Assembly (NCBI GenBank): GCA_963842515.1
Contig: CAWJGO010000002.1
Location: 1,612,001 to 1,676,000, forward strand
From: CADEED01 sp963842515
GTDB lineage: Bacteria; Pseudomonadota; Gammaproteobacteria; Steroidobacterales; Steroidobacteraceae
Length of the DNA stretch: 64,000 nucleotides
Direction of reading: 5' to 3'
Part shown: piece by piece, positions 10,881 through 20,128 of the stretch
Layout of the letters: each line of letters starts with the position of its first letter
Position numbering within the stretch: the stretch's first letter is position 1
The notes under the pieces: model-generated
The model's input: only the letters and a program-made list of their open reading frames with translations
Told to the model about the DNA's origin: nothing
Database searches by the model: none
Program-made: the position numbers and the translations under genes

Positions 10881-11003
10881 GGATGTGCGTCTCGGCGCCA
10901 GGCTAAAGCCGCCATTGACGAAGCGCGGCCGGTGCATATGGAGCTCAATGTAGGTGTGAGTAAAAGACACAGACGTTTAGGCGGCCATCCCTTGCGATAT
11001 CCC

Positions 11004-11862
11004 ATGAAGCCAACCGAATACCTGACAGAGCTCAATGTTCATTTGTCGCATCTCTACGCATTTGCGAGACAGCTTAACGAGCTCGATTTCGCAGCGTCAT
11101 TGGGAGGAAAGTTGTTGGGGCGCACAAGACGCCGGATGGGCCACGACGATTACAGCCAATCAGGTCTTTGAGGAATTCGTCGCGATCTCGAACAGTAAGC
11201 AGCCCGTCTCGAGAATGCGGCTACGCCATATTCTGATGCTCTACTGCCAATTGGCCGAGGCTGGCGGAATTTACGAGTCGCTCAAGAACATGATGGGCGT
11301 CGTGACTCTGAAGCCCTATTTGCTATGGCCCTTCAAGGATCTCGTTCGGGTCCGTCAGGCGCCAAAAAGGGTAATCGGCCCGAACGCAAATGCGACCTTT
11401 CGTGACCTCGCTGTAACTGCCAAAGACATGGGGCTCGTCCGCCTATCGTCGCTGCTGGAACTAGCGTTCAGAGATGACATTCGCAACGGCATATCGCACG
11501 CTGACTACGTGATTTGGAATGATGGGTTGCGCCTGCATAACGGAACGGAGGCTATGCAGAATTGCTTTCTTTCGACGACGTGAACGACGCACTGACTCGC
11601 GGCCTCGGCTTCTTTCAGATGCTCCGGGAGTACAACACCGCATCGGTCCGCTCATTCGAGCCCGCCGAGAACAATCGTCGGTCGCTTCAGTGCCAACATA
11701 CCGATGCCGTGGACTGTGTCTTTCGATTCCACCAAAGGATCTTTTGGAATCAGCGGTTCGTCCCCAGGAATCGTCCGCGGTCCGGAATACGATCGGCAAT
11801 GTGAGATCAATGGGCGGTCGGAGGCAAGGTCATGGCGGTCTACACGAGCGAGCCGACATTAG
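11004..11862 (+). pseudogene. Third HEPN-motif protein, three frameshifts
   Basis: The start MKPTEYLTELNVHLSHLYAF at 11004 passes into the frame reading NQVFEEFVAISNSKQPVSRM near 11,125. That frame holds FRDDIRNGISHADYVIW, a HEPN R-N-x3-H motif. Near 11,560 coding moves to FDDVNDALTRGLGFFQML, and near 11,670 to TIVGRFSANIPMPWTVSF. The true end is uncertain; the last frame stops at 11,862, inside the next gene. The domain order suggests a helical N-terminal region, a central HEPN domain and a beta-rich tail of about 270 residues in all. Confidence 0.5.
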
Positions 11863-12120
11863 GCTCGAAGGCGATCGATGCGCACATTCTTGCAAGGGGA
11901 TTCAGCCGCATGAGGTGGTGTTGGATGACGATGGATTGACGGCGCTACTTGTCGACATCGACAAACTAGGACTCTGGGATAACGACACCACCATCAAGAG
12001 CGGGGCTACGTGCTGCTGCTGACCCCTTGGGGATTCCACTGGGTCAGAGCAGCAGCAGACTTTGATGAACTTCTTGGAAAGCCACTCCTAGACTTTCAAG
12101 TGGGTCCATTGGCGACCTAG
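11832..12120 (+). pseudogene. Small unknown protein, two frameshifts
   Basis: Three frames join into a coherent protein of about 96 residues: MAVYTSEPTLGSKAIDAHIL, then HEVVLDDDGLTALLVDIDKL, then GYVLLLTPWGFHWVRAAADF with a stop at 12118-12120. Shifts fall near 11,895 (a run of four G) and 12,000. It is acidic with alternating strands and helices, and no family is recognised. It follows the third HEPN gene on the same strand, so an antitoxin-like role is possible but not shown. Confidence 0.4.
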
Positions 12121-12191
12121 AAACGGAACGCTTCACAGCATAGTTAGGCGAACGCCTCAGTGATGCGGATCTGCACGCCCGCCGCGATGCT

Positions 12192-12792
12192 TCAGCCGTA
12201 GGTCTCAATCTGAGTGGCGCTTCCGTTTGTAGTCTCGATGTAGCGGTGATCCTGCCGAGCCAGAAACCGATTCATACTCTCACTGATAGGCTGCTGAACG
12301 ATAAATGGCCCCCATCTCTTGATGAGGTTCGGCCAACTCTCTGACAAGAATCCGCGGCGGCGGAAATGAGGGTGAAACCACACGAATGCGAGTTCGCGCA
12401 TTGGAGGTAGATTCGAGTATTCCACCCAACGGCACGCGCCCGCACCCACGGCACGAACTCCCCCCCTGGGTATCGGCGACATAGATGAAAGCCTCGCGCC
12501 AACCTCGTTCCTTCCATACCTCGGGCTGAAAGGGTGCCCAGTCATAACCGAACTCGCGCTTCAACCAGTAGCCGGCCCAAGCTACCGCATCGTGAAGATG
12601 GCGATCATGAGTGGGGAGTACAAAGGTCAATCCAAGGGGCGCCTGGCTTTTAGGCGGGGGCAACAGGGGCTCTAATCTCTGCGCATCATAGCGTCGCAGC
12701 TGTCCGTCTGGCTTTTCGAGCTCGCGTTGCATCTCTTCCTCGCTGCGAAACTTGCGCACCAGATGGCCGAAGGGAACAGAATTCAGCTTCAT
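12192..12792 (-). pseudogene. GNAT-like acetyltransferase, one frameshift
   Basis: From the ATG at 12792 the frame reads MKLNSVPFGHLVRKFRSEEE through YDWAPFQPEVWKERGW to FIYVADTQGG. At a run of seven C (12460-12466) coding moves to the frame with VGAGACRWVEYSN, FVWFHPHFRRRGFLSESW and a stop at 12192. The W-x-H-P-x-x-R-R-R-G core resembles the acetyl-CoA loop (motif A) of GNAT acetyltransferases, preceded by the usual substrate strand. No partner suggests the substrate. It sits six bases downstream of the HNH gene on the same strand. A one-base homopolymer slip would restore it. Confidence 0.5.
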
Positions 12793-12797
12793 TCCAC

Positions 12798-13711
12798 TTA
12801 GCTCGGAATATCTCGGCTCGGTGACTCGGCATCCCAGTCGAACAGGACATCGTCCGTGGCCGCCAGCGGGATTTCCTGGCGATAACGCATGTCGGCTCCG
12901 AGCAAATGGAATTTGTGCTGCGGGAGGTCTTTTTCAAATGCCTCGGTGGCGACGTCATCACCAAACATCCCGATGATGCGCAGGTTCATGTTCCATTCGA
13001 GCGCGAAGGATCGGCAAACGGCACTCGGGTGTCGACGAATGAGGGCTTTGAAATAGCCGTTGGCGGTACGCACCGCGAAGGCCACGTCCCAAGCTGCCGT
13101 CGCCTGCGCAAACTTTCGCTGGATCACGTTGCCCCAATCCGATTGAAGGGCTGGTTGAATATTGAGAATGCTCCGCTCGGGAATCGCCCCTTTGACGTTT
13201 TGGTGTCAAACGTCGTGAGATACGTAAATGCGGTCACGTGATACCACGCAAGCTGCGCCGCCCGCGCGGAATCCAATTGAGGAGGCCCGACTAGCCCGAA
13301 GGTGAGGCGGCTTCGTGCATCCATTTCGATGGGGACAGAGAGTTTCGAGCGGCTGTCTTTGACAGATTGGCCCGTCGAGCGATGTTTGGATTTGCCCTTG
13401 CGGATAGCTTCCTGCGTAAGCTGCGGATCGTCGATCGGCCACTCTCCGAATCCATTCGCCTGCAGCAAAATGGCGGAAATGTCATTTTCCAAATCCGCCT
13501 TTTTTCCGTTGCAGGGGCTGCAGCATTGCGCGATCAAATTCCATCTCCCATTCAACGTGCCTTTCGGCACAAAGCGTCGGCCGATGACGTGCTCCCAGGT
13601 TGTTGAATCGGCGACTTGCGAAGTCCCACAATAAATACATGTCTTGTTCTTGAGATGAAGGACTTGGGCGCTGGGGCGTGCAGCGGCGGGATCTTCGAGG
13701 TCTTTAGGCAT
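12798..13711 (-). pseudogene. HNH endonuclease-like protein, one frameshift
   Basis: The start at 13711 (MPKDLEDPAAARP) follows AAAGGA by six bases. Residues 20-75 form an HNH core: CIYCG, then TTWEHVIGRRFV with the catalytic-type H, then CCSPCNGKKAD giving the second zinc cysteines and the N/K end. Near 13,128, at a run of four C, coding moves from the frame ending FNQPFNRIGAT to VIQRKFAQATAAWDVAF and stops at 12798. The intact protein would be about 300 residues, with a long C-terminal part of unknown fold. HNH proteins cut DNA in restriction, phage and toxin systems; the target here is unknown. Confidence 0.6.
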
Positions 13712-13834
13712 CCGCATTCCTTTGAAAGTTTGATGGACGGCTTGTCGTCCTCTGGCGCCGTCGGCTGAATATGCGCAGAACTCGATGGCTGTATGTTTGT
13801 ACAGTACAGGGCTGATCGGAAGACTCACTCAGGA

Positions 13835-13945
13835 TAATAGTCTTTATTAAGTCTCTTACGGTCGTTATAGTGAATTACGACCTTATTTATGTCTCTTATG
13901 AGGCGTCACTTGACCACATCAGTGGTCGGCGTATAAGAGACTTAA
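13835..13945. promoter_or_regulatory. Divergent regulatory region with repeated GTCTCTTA boxes
   Basis: Between the leftward HNH gene and the rightward hipB-like gene the octamer GTCTCTTA occurs at 13851-13858 and 13891-13898, and inverted as TAAGAGAC at 13934-13941, each in an AT-rich setting. The flanks TTAAGTCTCTTA and TAAGAGACTTAA are reverse complements. GGTCGT/ACGACC (13860-13865, 13877-13882) and GACCAC/GTGGTC (13912-13917, 13922-13927) are further inverted pairs. Multiple spaced operators suit the HipB-like repressor encoded next. Confidence 0.5.
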
Positions 13946-14009
13946 ATATAGCTCTTCTATGGCCCTGCGCAGGCTAAAGATACATTTACGACCTTTATCC
14001 GGAATCACC

Positions 14010-14318
14010 ATGGCAACACATGAAACGATTGAAGAGATGGAAGCCGCCTTAGGCGCAAATCTGAAGTCGCTTCGGCTAGATCTGAACATTGACCAGAAAA
14101 CGGTGGCGGAAAGGGCCGGAATCAGTATTGGCGCACTCAAGAACTTGGAGAACGGCAGAGGCTCCACAGTGAGGACGCTAGTTTCAATACTGCGAGCCCT
14201 CGATCGTGCGGATTGGCTCACGACGATCGCTCCGGTTGCCTCAATCAATCCTCTCACCCACACCGAATCGGCAACCCCGAGACAACGCGCCGCCCCGGCG
14301 CGATCTACGCGCACTTGA
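14010..14318 (+). CDS. HipB-like XRE-family antitoxin/repressor
   Basis: A 102-residue protein with an XRE helix-turn-helix at about residues 13-65: LKSLRLDLNIDQKTVAERAG, then SIGALKNLENGRGSTVRTLV. The short acidic N-terminus and alanine/proline-rich tail suit HipB-type antitoxins. These dimerise on operators and bind the HipA kinase. The hipA-like frame starts ten bases downstream. ATG 14010 is chosen because the HTH follows at the usual distance; ATG 13959 would add a basic leader close to the operator boxes. The gene is intact although its partner is broken. Confidence 0.7.
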   Translation: MATHETIEEMEAALGANLKSLRLDLNIDQKTVAERAGISIGALKNLENGRGSTVRTLVSILRALDRADWLTTIAPVASINPLTHTESATPRQRAAPARSTRT

Positions 14319-14328
14319 GAAACATTGA

Positions 14329-15675
14329 ATGGCGGCAAAGAAAAAGACGACGAAAAAATCGAAGGCCGGAAAACCGCAGCGAAGTGCTCCATCAAGGAAC
14401 GCGCGTGTCACCAGCGTTGACGTATTCATGTGGGATGTGCGCGCCGGTGTAACGGTCCTGGATCCTCGCTACGCCTACTACGCCTTCCGCTACACACCGG
14501 AATTTCGAAAGCTGGGCTTCGAGCCGCGCCCATTCAGATGCCTCTTGAACCTGATCGAACTTATCTCTTCACCGATTTACCCGTCGAGACATACAAACGA
14601 CTGCCGGCACTTCTGAGCGATGCGCTACCCGATGATTTCGGTAATGCACTCATCGATCGCTGGATGGCAGATCGCGGTATCTCTGCCAATGACATTACGC
14701 CGCTCGACCGCCTTGCTTACATGAGCAATCGCGCAATGGGTGCCCTGGAGTTCAAACCCGCTCGAGGCCCAGCCACCAAGACTCCCGTCGCCATACAAAT
14801 GAGCGAACTCGTCAACGTGGCGCGCAAGGCAGTGACGGGCACGATTGAAGATGACGGCCACGCGAATGCCGCACTTCGCAGCATCATCGAGGTCGGCGTC
14901 GGCCGGCGGCGCGCGCGCGAAGGCGGTCATTGCTTGGAACCCAGACACCCAAGAAATCCGCAGTGGGCAGCTCGACGCTCCACCCGGATTTGAGCACTGG
15001 CTGCTCAAGTTCGACGGGATGGAAAAAGACAAAGACCTCGGCGCTTCAGAGCACTACGGACGAATCGAGTTCGCCTACTCCCTCATGGCAAAAGCCGCCG
15101 GCATCGCAATGTCCGACTGCCGGCTACGAGGAAAACGGTCGCGCACACTTCATGACTCGAAGATTCGACCGAGACGTCGGCAACGTCCGCCATCACATTC
15201 AAACACTCGGCGCGATGAGCCACATCGATTACAAGAAGAAGGGAACCAACAGCTACGCACAGTTATTCGACACGGCAAGCCTTCTAAAGCTTCCATATCC
15301 GGATCGGGAAGAGATATTCCGACGGATGGCATTCAATGCGATGGGTCGCGATTGCGACGACCACTCGAAGAACTTCTCATTTCGCCTGAAGCGTGGAAGC
15401 ACCTGGGAGTTTGCGCCAGCATACAACGTTACCTTCGCCCACAGCCCAACAAGCGAATGGACACACCAACACTTGATGTCGATCAACGGCAAGTTCAAGG
15501 ACTTCAATACAGAAGATCTTCTCGAAGTTGCAGACCGGTTTGGAATCGGCACAGCTCCGCGCGTCATCGATCAAGTACGCAAGGCAATCAAGATGTGGCA
15601 GAAATACGCCAACGAGGCTGGCGTTCCCGAAAGCAGACTCTGGAGATTCAGGCTTTGCTTCTGCCGCTTAGTTAG
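14329..15675 (+). pseudogene. HipA-like serine/threonine kinase toxin, four frameshifts
   Basis: Frames join in order: VDVFMWDVRAGVTVLDPRYA (HipA N-terminal couple domain), MPLEPDRTYLFTDLPVE and ALPDDFGNALIDRW, then EHWLLKFDG and SEHYGRIEFAYSLMAKAAGI, then AHFMTRRFDRD and FNAMGRDCDDHSKNFSF, ending EIQALLLPLS at 15675. Shifts fall near 14,535, 14,890, 15,128 and 15,640. HipA kinases phosphorylate translation factors such as glutamyl-tRNA synthetase. The catalytic DDHSKN loop is present, but the metal-binding PAYD motif reads PAYN, so activity may have been lost before the frameshifts. With hipB upstream this is a type II toxin-antitoxin remnant. Confidence 0.7.
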
Positions 15676-15721
15676 AGACGCGCGGCGGCCGCGAGCGCAA
15701 GTACCGGCAACGGGAGCGACG

Positions 15722-16425
15722 ATGACGAATTCACAACTGATAGCAATGTTGAAGGCCGGCCAGACTGAAGAGCTCAGTCTCGTTGAGCGCAAGCCAGACG
15801 GATTCAAAGATCGAGAGGCGCGTAAAGTCATAGTTGCCTTCGCCAACTCCACACCACAGGGACAGGAGGCAGTGCTCTTCGTGGGCATCCACGACAAGTC
15901 AGGAGCAGTACTTGGAGTTGAAAACCCTGACGCGCTCCAAGCGCGCTACTCGAAGGTACTGGAAGAGTGTTATCCGCAGATCACTAAATCAGATGCACGT
16001 TCTCACGTTCGAAGGTAAGAACATCTTGGCCATCGTCGTTCCGGCGAGTACTCGCAAGCCCCACTTTGCGGGAGGCGCTTACATACGCGATGGATCGCGT
16101 TCCGTGCCTGCGTCCGATCGGCTGTACGAAGAACTCATCTTGTCCCGAACAGACAAGACTAAGGGAGTTGCTCAAGTATCGTGATGCGAGCCAAATCATC
16201 TCGGTTCGAGGAATCAACTATCACCTTGGAAGCAACAAGCCATTCTCGGGTGGTGGCCATGTTGGACGTCGCGAGTGCAAGGTGAAGGATTGTGACGGCT
16301 TCCGCGTGAAGCTCTACCATCTTGGCCCACGAGTCTATTTCTCGGAGGATCTGCCGCGCGTGTCAATCTCCTTCGACGACATGAAGAATCGCCCCCTGCT
16401 GCTTGTGACGGCACCGGACCGCTGA
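15722..16425 (+). pseudogene. Second AlbA_2 (Schlafen-like) protein, two frameshifts
   Basis: A start at 15722 with GGGAG upstream gives MTNSQLIAMLKAGQTEEL. The AlbA_2 signature follows: ERKPDG, then VIVAFANSTPQGQEAVLFVG. Coding moves near 16,005 to HVLTFEGKNILAIVVPAS and FAGGAYIRDGSRSVPAS, and near 16,155 to LRELLKYRDASQIISVRG, ending TAPDR at 16425. Shape and length (about 235 residues) suit a short AlbA_2 DNA/RNA-binding protein with a C-terminal extension. It lies 46 bases after the HipA-like gene and could be read with it. Bases 16426-16561 hold no gene I can support. Confidence 0.6.
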
Positions 16426-16561
16426 CGCTTCAACGATCCTGGTCGAGGAAGAACAACGTGAGCAAACTAGTTGAAATCATCGACGCGTCACACAAGCAGC
16501 CCTTAGATCGACGTCAGAGCCAGAATCCACTCGAAACAAAGCCGTCAAGATAGGCTCTCGC

Positions 16562-17561
16562 TCATCGAACGTGACCACGCTGACTAACTTCCCTGCGCCT
16601 GGCTTCGCTCAGCAGAGCGGACGCAACCATTTCGCGTTCGGTGGCGACTGGAAGCATTCCCTCGACAAAGCGCCCCACAGACTCTGCCAAGTCACGGTAA
16701 CCTTCCTTGGCAATTAGATCGGCGACTGAGCGCCAGCCGTCTTCAACAGCTTTGCGCGTTTTCGCGAGCGTTTGCTTTCCTTGTTCGAGTCGAATGCCGC
16801 CCTTGAGAAGCTCGGAAGCAACTGCTTCGGCCTGCGCACGAACGTACGTGGAATCTCCGCGCAGGCTCGCCCGGTAGATGCCGTCCTTCTTCGCCTTTTG
16901 GGTTTCGCCGCGAACCGCACGCTCGGTGGCATTCGCGGCAACGCCGAGCAGTCGTAGATTCCGCGCAAACTCCGACCGCCAGTGCCGCAGCGTCGCCTTC
17001 CTGATGTTCAGACGCACGCCCTGCTCACTCACGGCCTTCAGGACCAGGTGAACATGCGGATGGTCTTCGTCGGTGTGCAAGACAAACGCGTATCGGTGCT
17101 GACCCCAGAACTCCTCGCGCGCGAAATTGCGAACCGCCGCCAGCACCTTCGCCGGCGGCGTTCCGGGTGGCATCGAGAACATCAGTTTGTGAACGAGCTT
17201 CGGCGGCTGTCTGCCCTCGTGGCGGCGAGAGCGGACTGGCGTCGCACATCGTCGATGTCGAGATCCCAATCCTCCAGGAGCGCCTCTCCGATCTGCCCTC
17301 CCGCGACTCGCCGTCGTCGGTCTCGAGTCCAAGCTCTCCATATCGGCTGATGTAGTCGAGATGTTTCCCCGCCGCCTTCAGATCGTTGCTGGCGCGCGAG
17401 CAGGACCTTGACGACCACTTCCGGCGCACGCTGGACGGTTCGCCGGATGTGCTCGACCTGCGCCGGCGTCAGCCGACCGCCATTCTCGCGGGACCACCGC
17501 CGCCGTAGCTCACGATATCGAGCAGCGGCTCCTCCTTGGGGAGCCTAAACGTCTTCGCCAT
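16562..17561 (-). pseudogene. MOBP-type relaxase (mobilisation protein), multiple frameshifts
   Basis: The ATG at 17561 reads MAKTFRLPKEEPLLDIVSYG, then breaks near 17,490. Fragments continue as LTPAQVEHIRRTVQRAPEVV, LKAAGKHLDYISRYGELGLE and DWDLDIDDVRR, then an open 3' half of about 220 codons with FVLHTDEDHPHVHLVLKA. The H-x-D-x-x-H-P-H-x-H cluster is motif III of MOBP/MOBQ relaxases, and the Y-I-S-R segment is a candidate motif I. Relaxases nick oriT and pilot single-stranded DNA through a host conjugation channel. At least four shifts (about 17,490, 17,395, 17,300, 17,210) make it inactive here. Confidence 0.7.
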
Positions 17562-18130
17562 GGCCGCTCTCCCAGCTCGTGACGTTCGCCTTCAGTAGTG
17601 CCTTGGTGTTGTCGCGCAGCGCCTCGCAGACCTTGAGCATCGCCCGGAATTCATCCCGCACCGAACCCGGCAATCGGCCGCCTTCGTTCGCGGCCTTGGC
17701 GATCTGGTTGATGTTGCGGCCGATCGCCGCGAGCTCGCCGATGCTGCGCTTGAGCGCGAGCAGTTCGTCTTTGGGGAGCGGCGCGAGCTTGCGCAAGTGC
17801 GCGCGAAGAAGGACGGACGCATAGGTCGCCGGCCGCATTCCGCGCGCTTCCGCGCGGGCATCCAGGAGCAGCCGATCCTCGTTCCTCAGCCGCACGAACA
17901 TGGGAGGCTACAACCACAGGCCTGCTGCGCCGTCGGCTCGGCTTGCGGGCATCACCGACGCGGCAGGGTTCACGTTCGCCAGCGTCCGCTCCGTGAGCAG
18001 CCCGAATCTCCCGGATGACCAGCCGCTTCAGCCACGCAGCCTCCGTCAGCAGCTCGCGCTCCGCGACGAATCTCACCTGCTGCTTGATCTCCGGCGAGAC
18101 CCGCGCCTTCAAGATTTCCGTACAACTCAT
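17545..18130 (-). pseudogene. MobC-like relaxosome accessory protein, one frameshift
   Basis: The ATG at 18130 reads MSCTEILKARVSPEIKQQVR, a ribbon-helix-helix-like DNA-binding start. Near 17,905 coding moves to MFVRLRNEDRLLLDARAEAR, LLRAHLRKLAPLPKDELLAL and AAIGRNINQIAKAANEGG, a strong MobC/BacM signature, ending at 17545. It overlaps the relaxase start by 17 bases. MobC proteins bind beside nic and help the relaxase open oriT. The second part alone could be made as a 118-residue protein. A perfect inverted repeat touches its start codon. Confidence 0.65.
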
Positions 18131-18173
18131 GGGACCCAATGTGTCCCAACAGCAAGCCGCAGGCTATCCTGCG
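18130..18173. other. Candidate oriT with RP4-like nic core
   Basis: Just upstream of mobC lies TATCCTGC (18165-18172), identical to the IncP/RP4-type nic core (YATCCTG/Y). It sits inside the inverted repeat CGCAGG-ctat-CCTGCG (18158-18173). A second perfect inverted repeat, TGGGAC-N7-GTCCCA (18130-18148), lies 9 bases away at the mobC start codon. Position beside mobC and a MOBP relaxase, plus both repeats, fit an origin of transfer. Confidence 0.5.
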
Positions 18174-18203
18174 TTTCACCCAGAATCTGGCCGAAACCTC
18201 ACA

Positions 18204-18268
18204 CTGGCACGCACCTGGGGTTCACCGTTGTAACTGAAGTCGGAGGGCCGCACTTCATCAACGGTTAG
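18204..18268. repeat. 65-bp diverged repeat, copy A, with hairpin
   Basis: This copy starts CTGGC and ends CAACGGTTAG. It matches 21193-21257 at about 60% without gaps, and at 20 of 25 positions in the last 25. It contains a two-step hairpin: ACCGTTG (18224-18230) with CAACGGT (18259-18265), and TGAAGT (18235-18240) with ACTTCA (18252-18257). Bases 18174-18547 otherwise hold no gene I can support. Confidence 0.4.
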
Positions 18269-18547
18269 GTACTTCCAAAACACGACCCTGCCGATTCGCT
18301 TCGCATAGAGAGCCCCATGTCGAGACCGAGCCCCGCGCCGCCGGCCCGGAATCTGGTAGATGGGCTGCCAAGAACTAGGCTGACAGCTATGCCCCTGAAG
18401 CTCGGCCCGCCCGGCCGCTACCGGTGCTAAGACTGGCCTGCGGCTACTGCAGAACTGAACCGGCGCGGAGCACAATATGCCCGCAGACGCTCACGCGAAT
18501 TGGCTAGGGAACCGGCGAAGGACTCACTACATGGCTATCGTAAAAGT

Positions 18548-20128
18548 ATGACGACTCATCGCAATCACTACGTTCCTCAGTGGCACCAGAAGCGCTTCCT
18601 GACGGACGCAACGACTCGGCTTTTCTATCTGGACCTCGCTCCGCAACGAATACTCTTGCCCGACGGTAGGGAGGTGGGGCCTCCTGCCCTGCAGCAAAAC
18701 TCACCGAGGTTCTGTTTCTGGGGACAGGATCTCTACACGACCGTTTTCGGTGGGGTCGAGAACGACGAGGTTCAGCGGTTTCTGTTCGGCGCAATCGACA
18801 ACGATGGCGCAACTGCCACTCGCGCGGTCGTAGAAGGAGACCTGCGAAAAATTCACGACCTATTCCAGCGCTTCTTCGAATACCTCAACGCACAGAAATT
18901 GAGAACCCCAAAAGGCTTGGACTGGATTCGAGGTCAGTACCCACAGTTGGACCAGCTGCGCCTCATGATCGAGATGCAGCACCTCCGCCAAATGCACTGC
19001 ACGATGTGGATGGAGGCGGTACGCGAAATCGTGTCAGCGGAAGATTCCGACATCAAATTCATCATCACGGATCACCCCGTCACCATCTATCACCCCGACT
19101 GCCCGCCCGGCAGTACTCAGTGCGCCTATCCAAGTGATCCGGACATCGCGCTTAAAGGATCGCAGACGCTGTTTCCGCTGGGGAAGGACCACTGCCTAAT
19201 CCTTACGAACCTCGAGTATGCAAAGAACCCCGGGCGAAGCGACCTTCTCCTGGAACGGGAGAACGCGCGCCATTTCGGCAAGACCATCTCGCGAATAGAC
19301 AAGTGGATCCGCACGCGCAAACTCAACGCCCAACAGGTTGTCTCCGTCAATCACATCCTGAAGTCACGTGCACATCGCTTTATTGCTGCGACCGAGGAGG
19401 CGTGGCTCTACCCAGAGAGAACGGCATCGCCTACCTGGAAGGATCATGCCGGAGTCTTGCTGCCCCCAGACGACGAACTTTGGCACTTTGGTGGCGAGAC
19501 CTACATCGGCTACAAGGACGGAAAAACAGACTATCAAGATGCGTACGGCCGAACTTCAAAGGCTCACGAGTACCTGAAGAAGGACTCGCCTGAGTCAGAG
19601 CCCGGACCGGAGGATTGGTGCGTCTGCGGAAGCGGCCATCGATTCCGAGAGTGTTGTCGCGATCTCGATCTGGCGGATCGGCCGCCCGCGAACGTCTTCA
19701 GCATCCGCGAACGCAATCTGATGTTAATGCGAGCTATCGAGGACATCCTAGGCCTCGACAATGGCAAGAGTTGGGAAGACGTGCGACGTGAGTTGACGGA
19801 CGAGCAGGTCGCCCGAATTCACACTGCCTATGCCTCCCTCTGGCCAAAGGACACGAACCTTGCAGAACTGCTGCCGCGGCCAGACGGGCGCAAGCTACGT
19901 GCGCTCTACATCGGACTCATTGATCCCCGAACGATCGCCGCGAGCGTTATCGGATGGATTCCGTACTTCGACGAGATCATTGTTCTCAATCCATTCTTGA
20001 ACGGGGCGTTTGTCCGACCCGAATACAGTCCCATCGAGTCACCCCGTCAGTACAAGGAACAGACCATAAAGAATGTTGCGCTCTTTATGACGCTGATTCC
20101 GTTTGTGCAAGCCGGAATCGTGCAATGA
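18548..20128 (+). CDS. DUF4238 protein with C-terminal SEC-C zinc motif
   Basis: An intact 526-residue protein. The start at 18548 (MTTHRNHYVPQWHQKRF) gives the DUF4238 signature N-H-Y-V-P-Q at residues 6-11. The family's second landmark, FIITDHPVTIYHP, lies near residues 172-184. At about residues 357-370 is WCVCGSGHRFRECC, a SEC-C zinc-binding motif (C-x-C-x8-C-C) like those of SecA and many nucleic-acid-linked proteins. The last 150 residues are helical and unassigned. There is no signal peptide, so it is cytoplasmic. It overlaps the next gene by ATGA. The function of DUF4238 is unknown to me; island context and the parallel with the 7.3 kb pair suggest a defence or toxin-like two-gene module. 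Confidence 0.75.
   Translation: MTTHRNHYVPQWHQKRFLTDATTRLFYLDLAPQRILLPDGREVGPPALQQNSPRFCFWGQDLYTTVFGGVENDEVQRFLFGAIDNDGATATRAVVEGDLRKIHDLFQRFFEYLNAQKLRTPKGLDWIRGQYPQLDQLRLMIEMQHLRQMHCTMWMEAVREIVSAEDSDIKFIITDHPVTIYHPDCPPGSTQCAYPSDPDIALKGSQTLFPLGKDHCLILTNLEYAKNPGRSDLLLERENARHFGKTISRIDKWIRTRKLNAQQVVSVNHILKSRAHRFIAATEEAWLYPERTASPTWKDHAGVLLPPDDELWHFGGETYIGYKDGKTDYQDAYGRTSKAHEYLKKDSPESEPGPEDWCVCGSGHRFRECCRDLDLADRPPANVFSIRERNLMLMRAIEDILGLDNGKSWEDVRRELTDEQVARIHTAYASLWPKDTNLAELLPRPDGRKLRALYIGLIDPRTIAASVIGWIPYFDEIIVLNPFLNGAFVRPEYSPIESPRQYKEQTIKNVALFMTLIPFVQAGIVQ

Noticed and set aside
12143..12149. GTTAGGC resembling an integron attC core, with several small same-strand genes to its left
   Set aside because: No matching RYYYAAC partner or attC-like pairing was found at the right distance, and the other intergenic gaps do not repeat it.
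1..18173. Sequencing error as the sole cause of the frameshifts
   Set aside because: The core from 23 to 64 kb and the integrase end are clean apart from one true deletion, so error would have to be confined to this stretch. It stays possible for single homopolymer sites.
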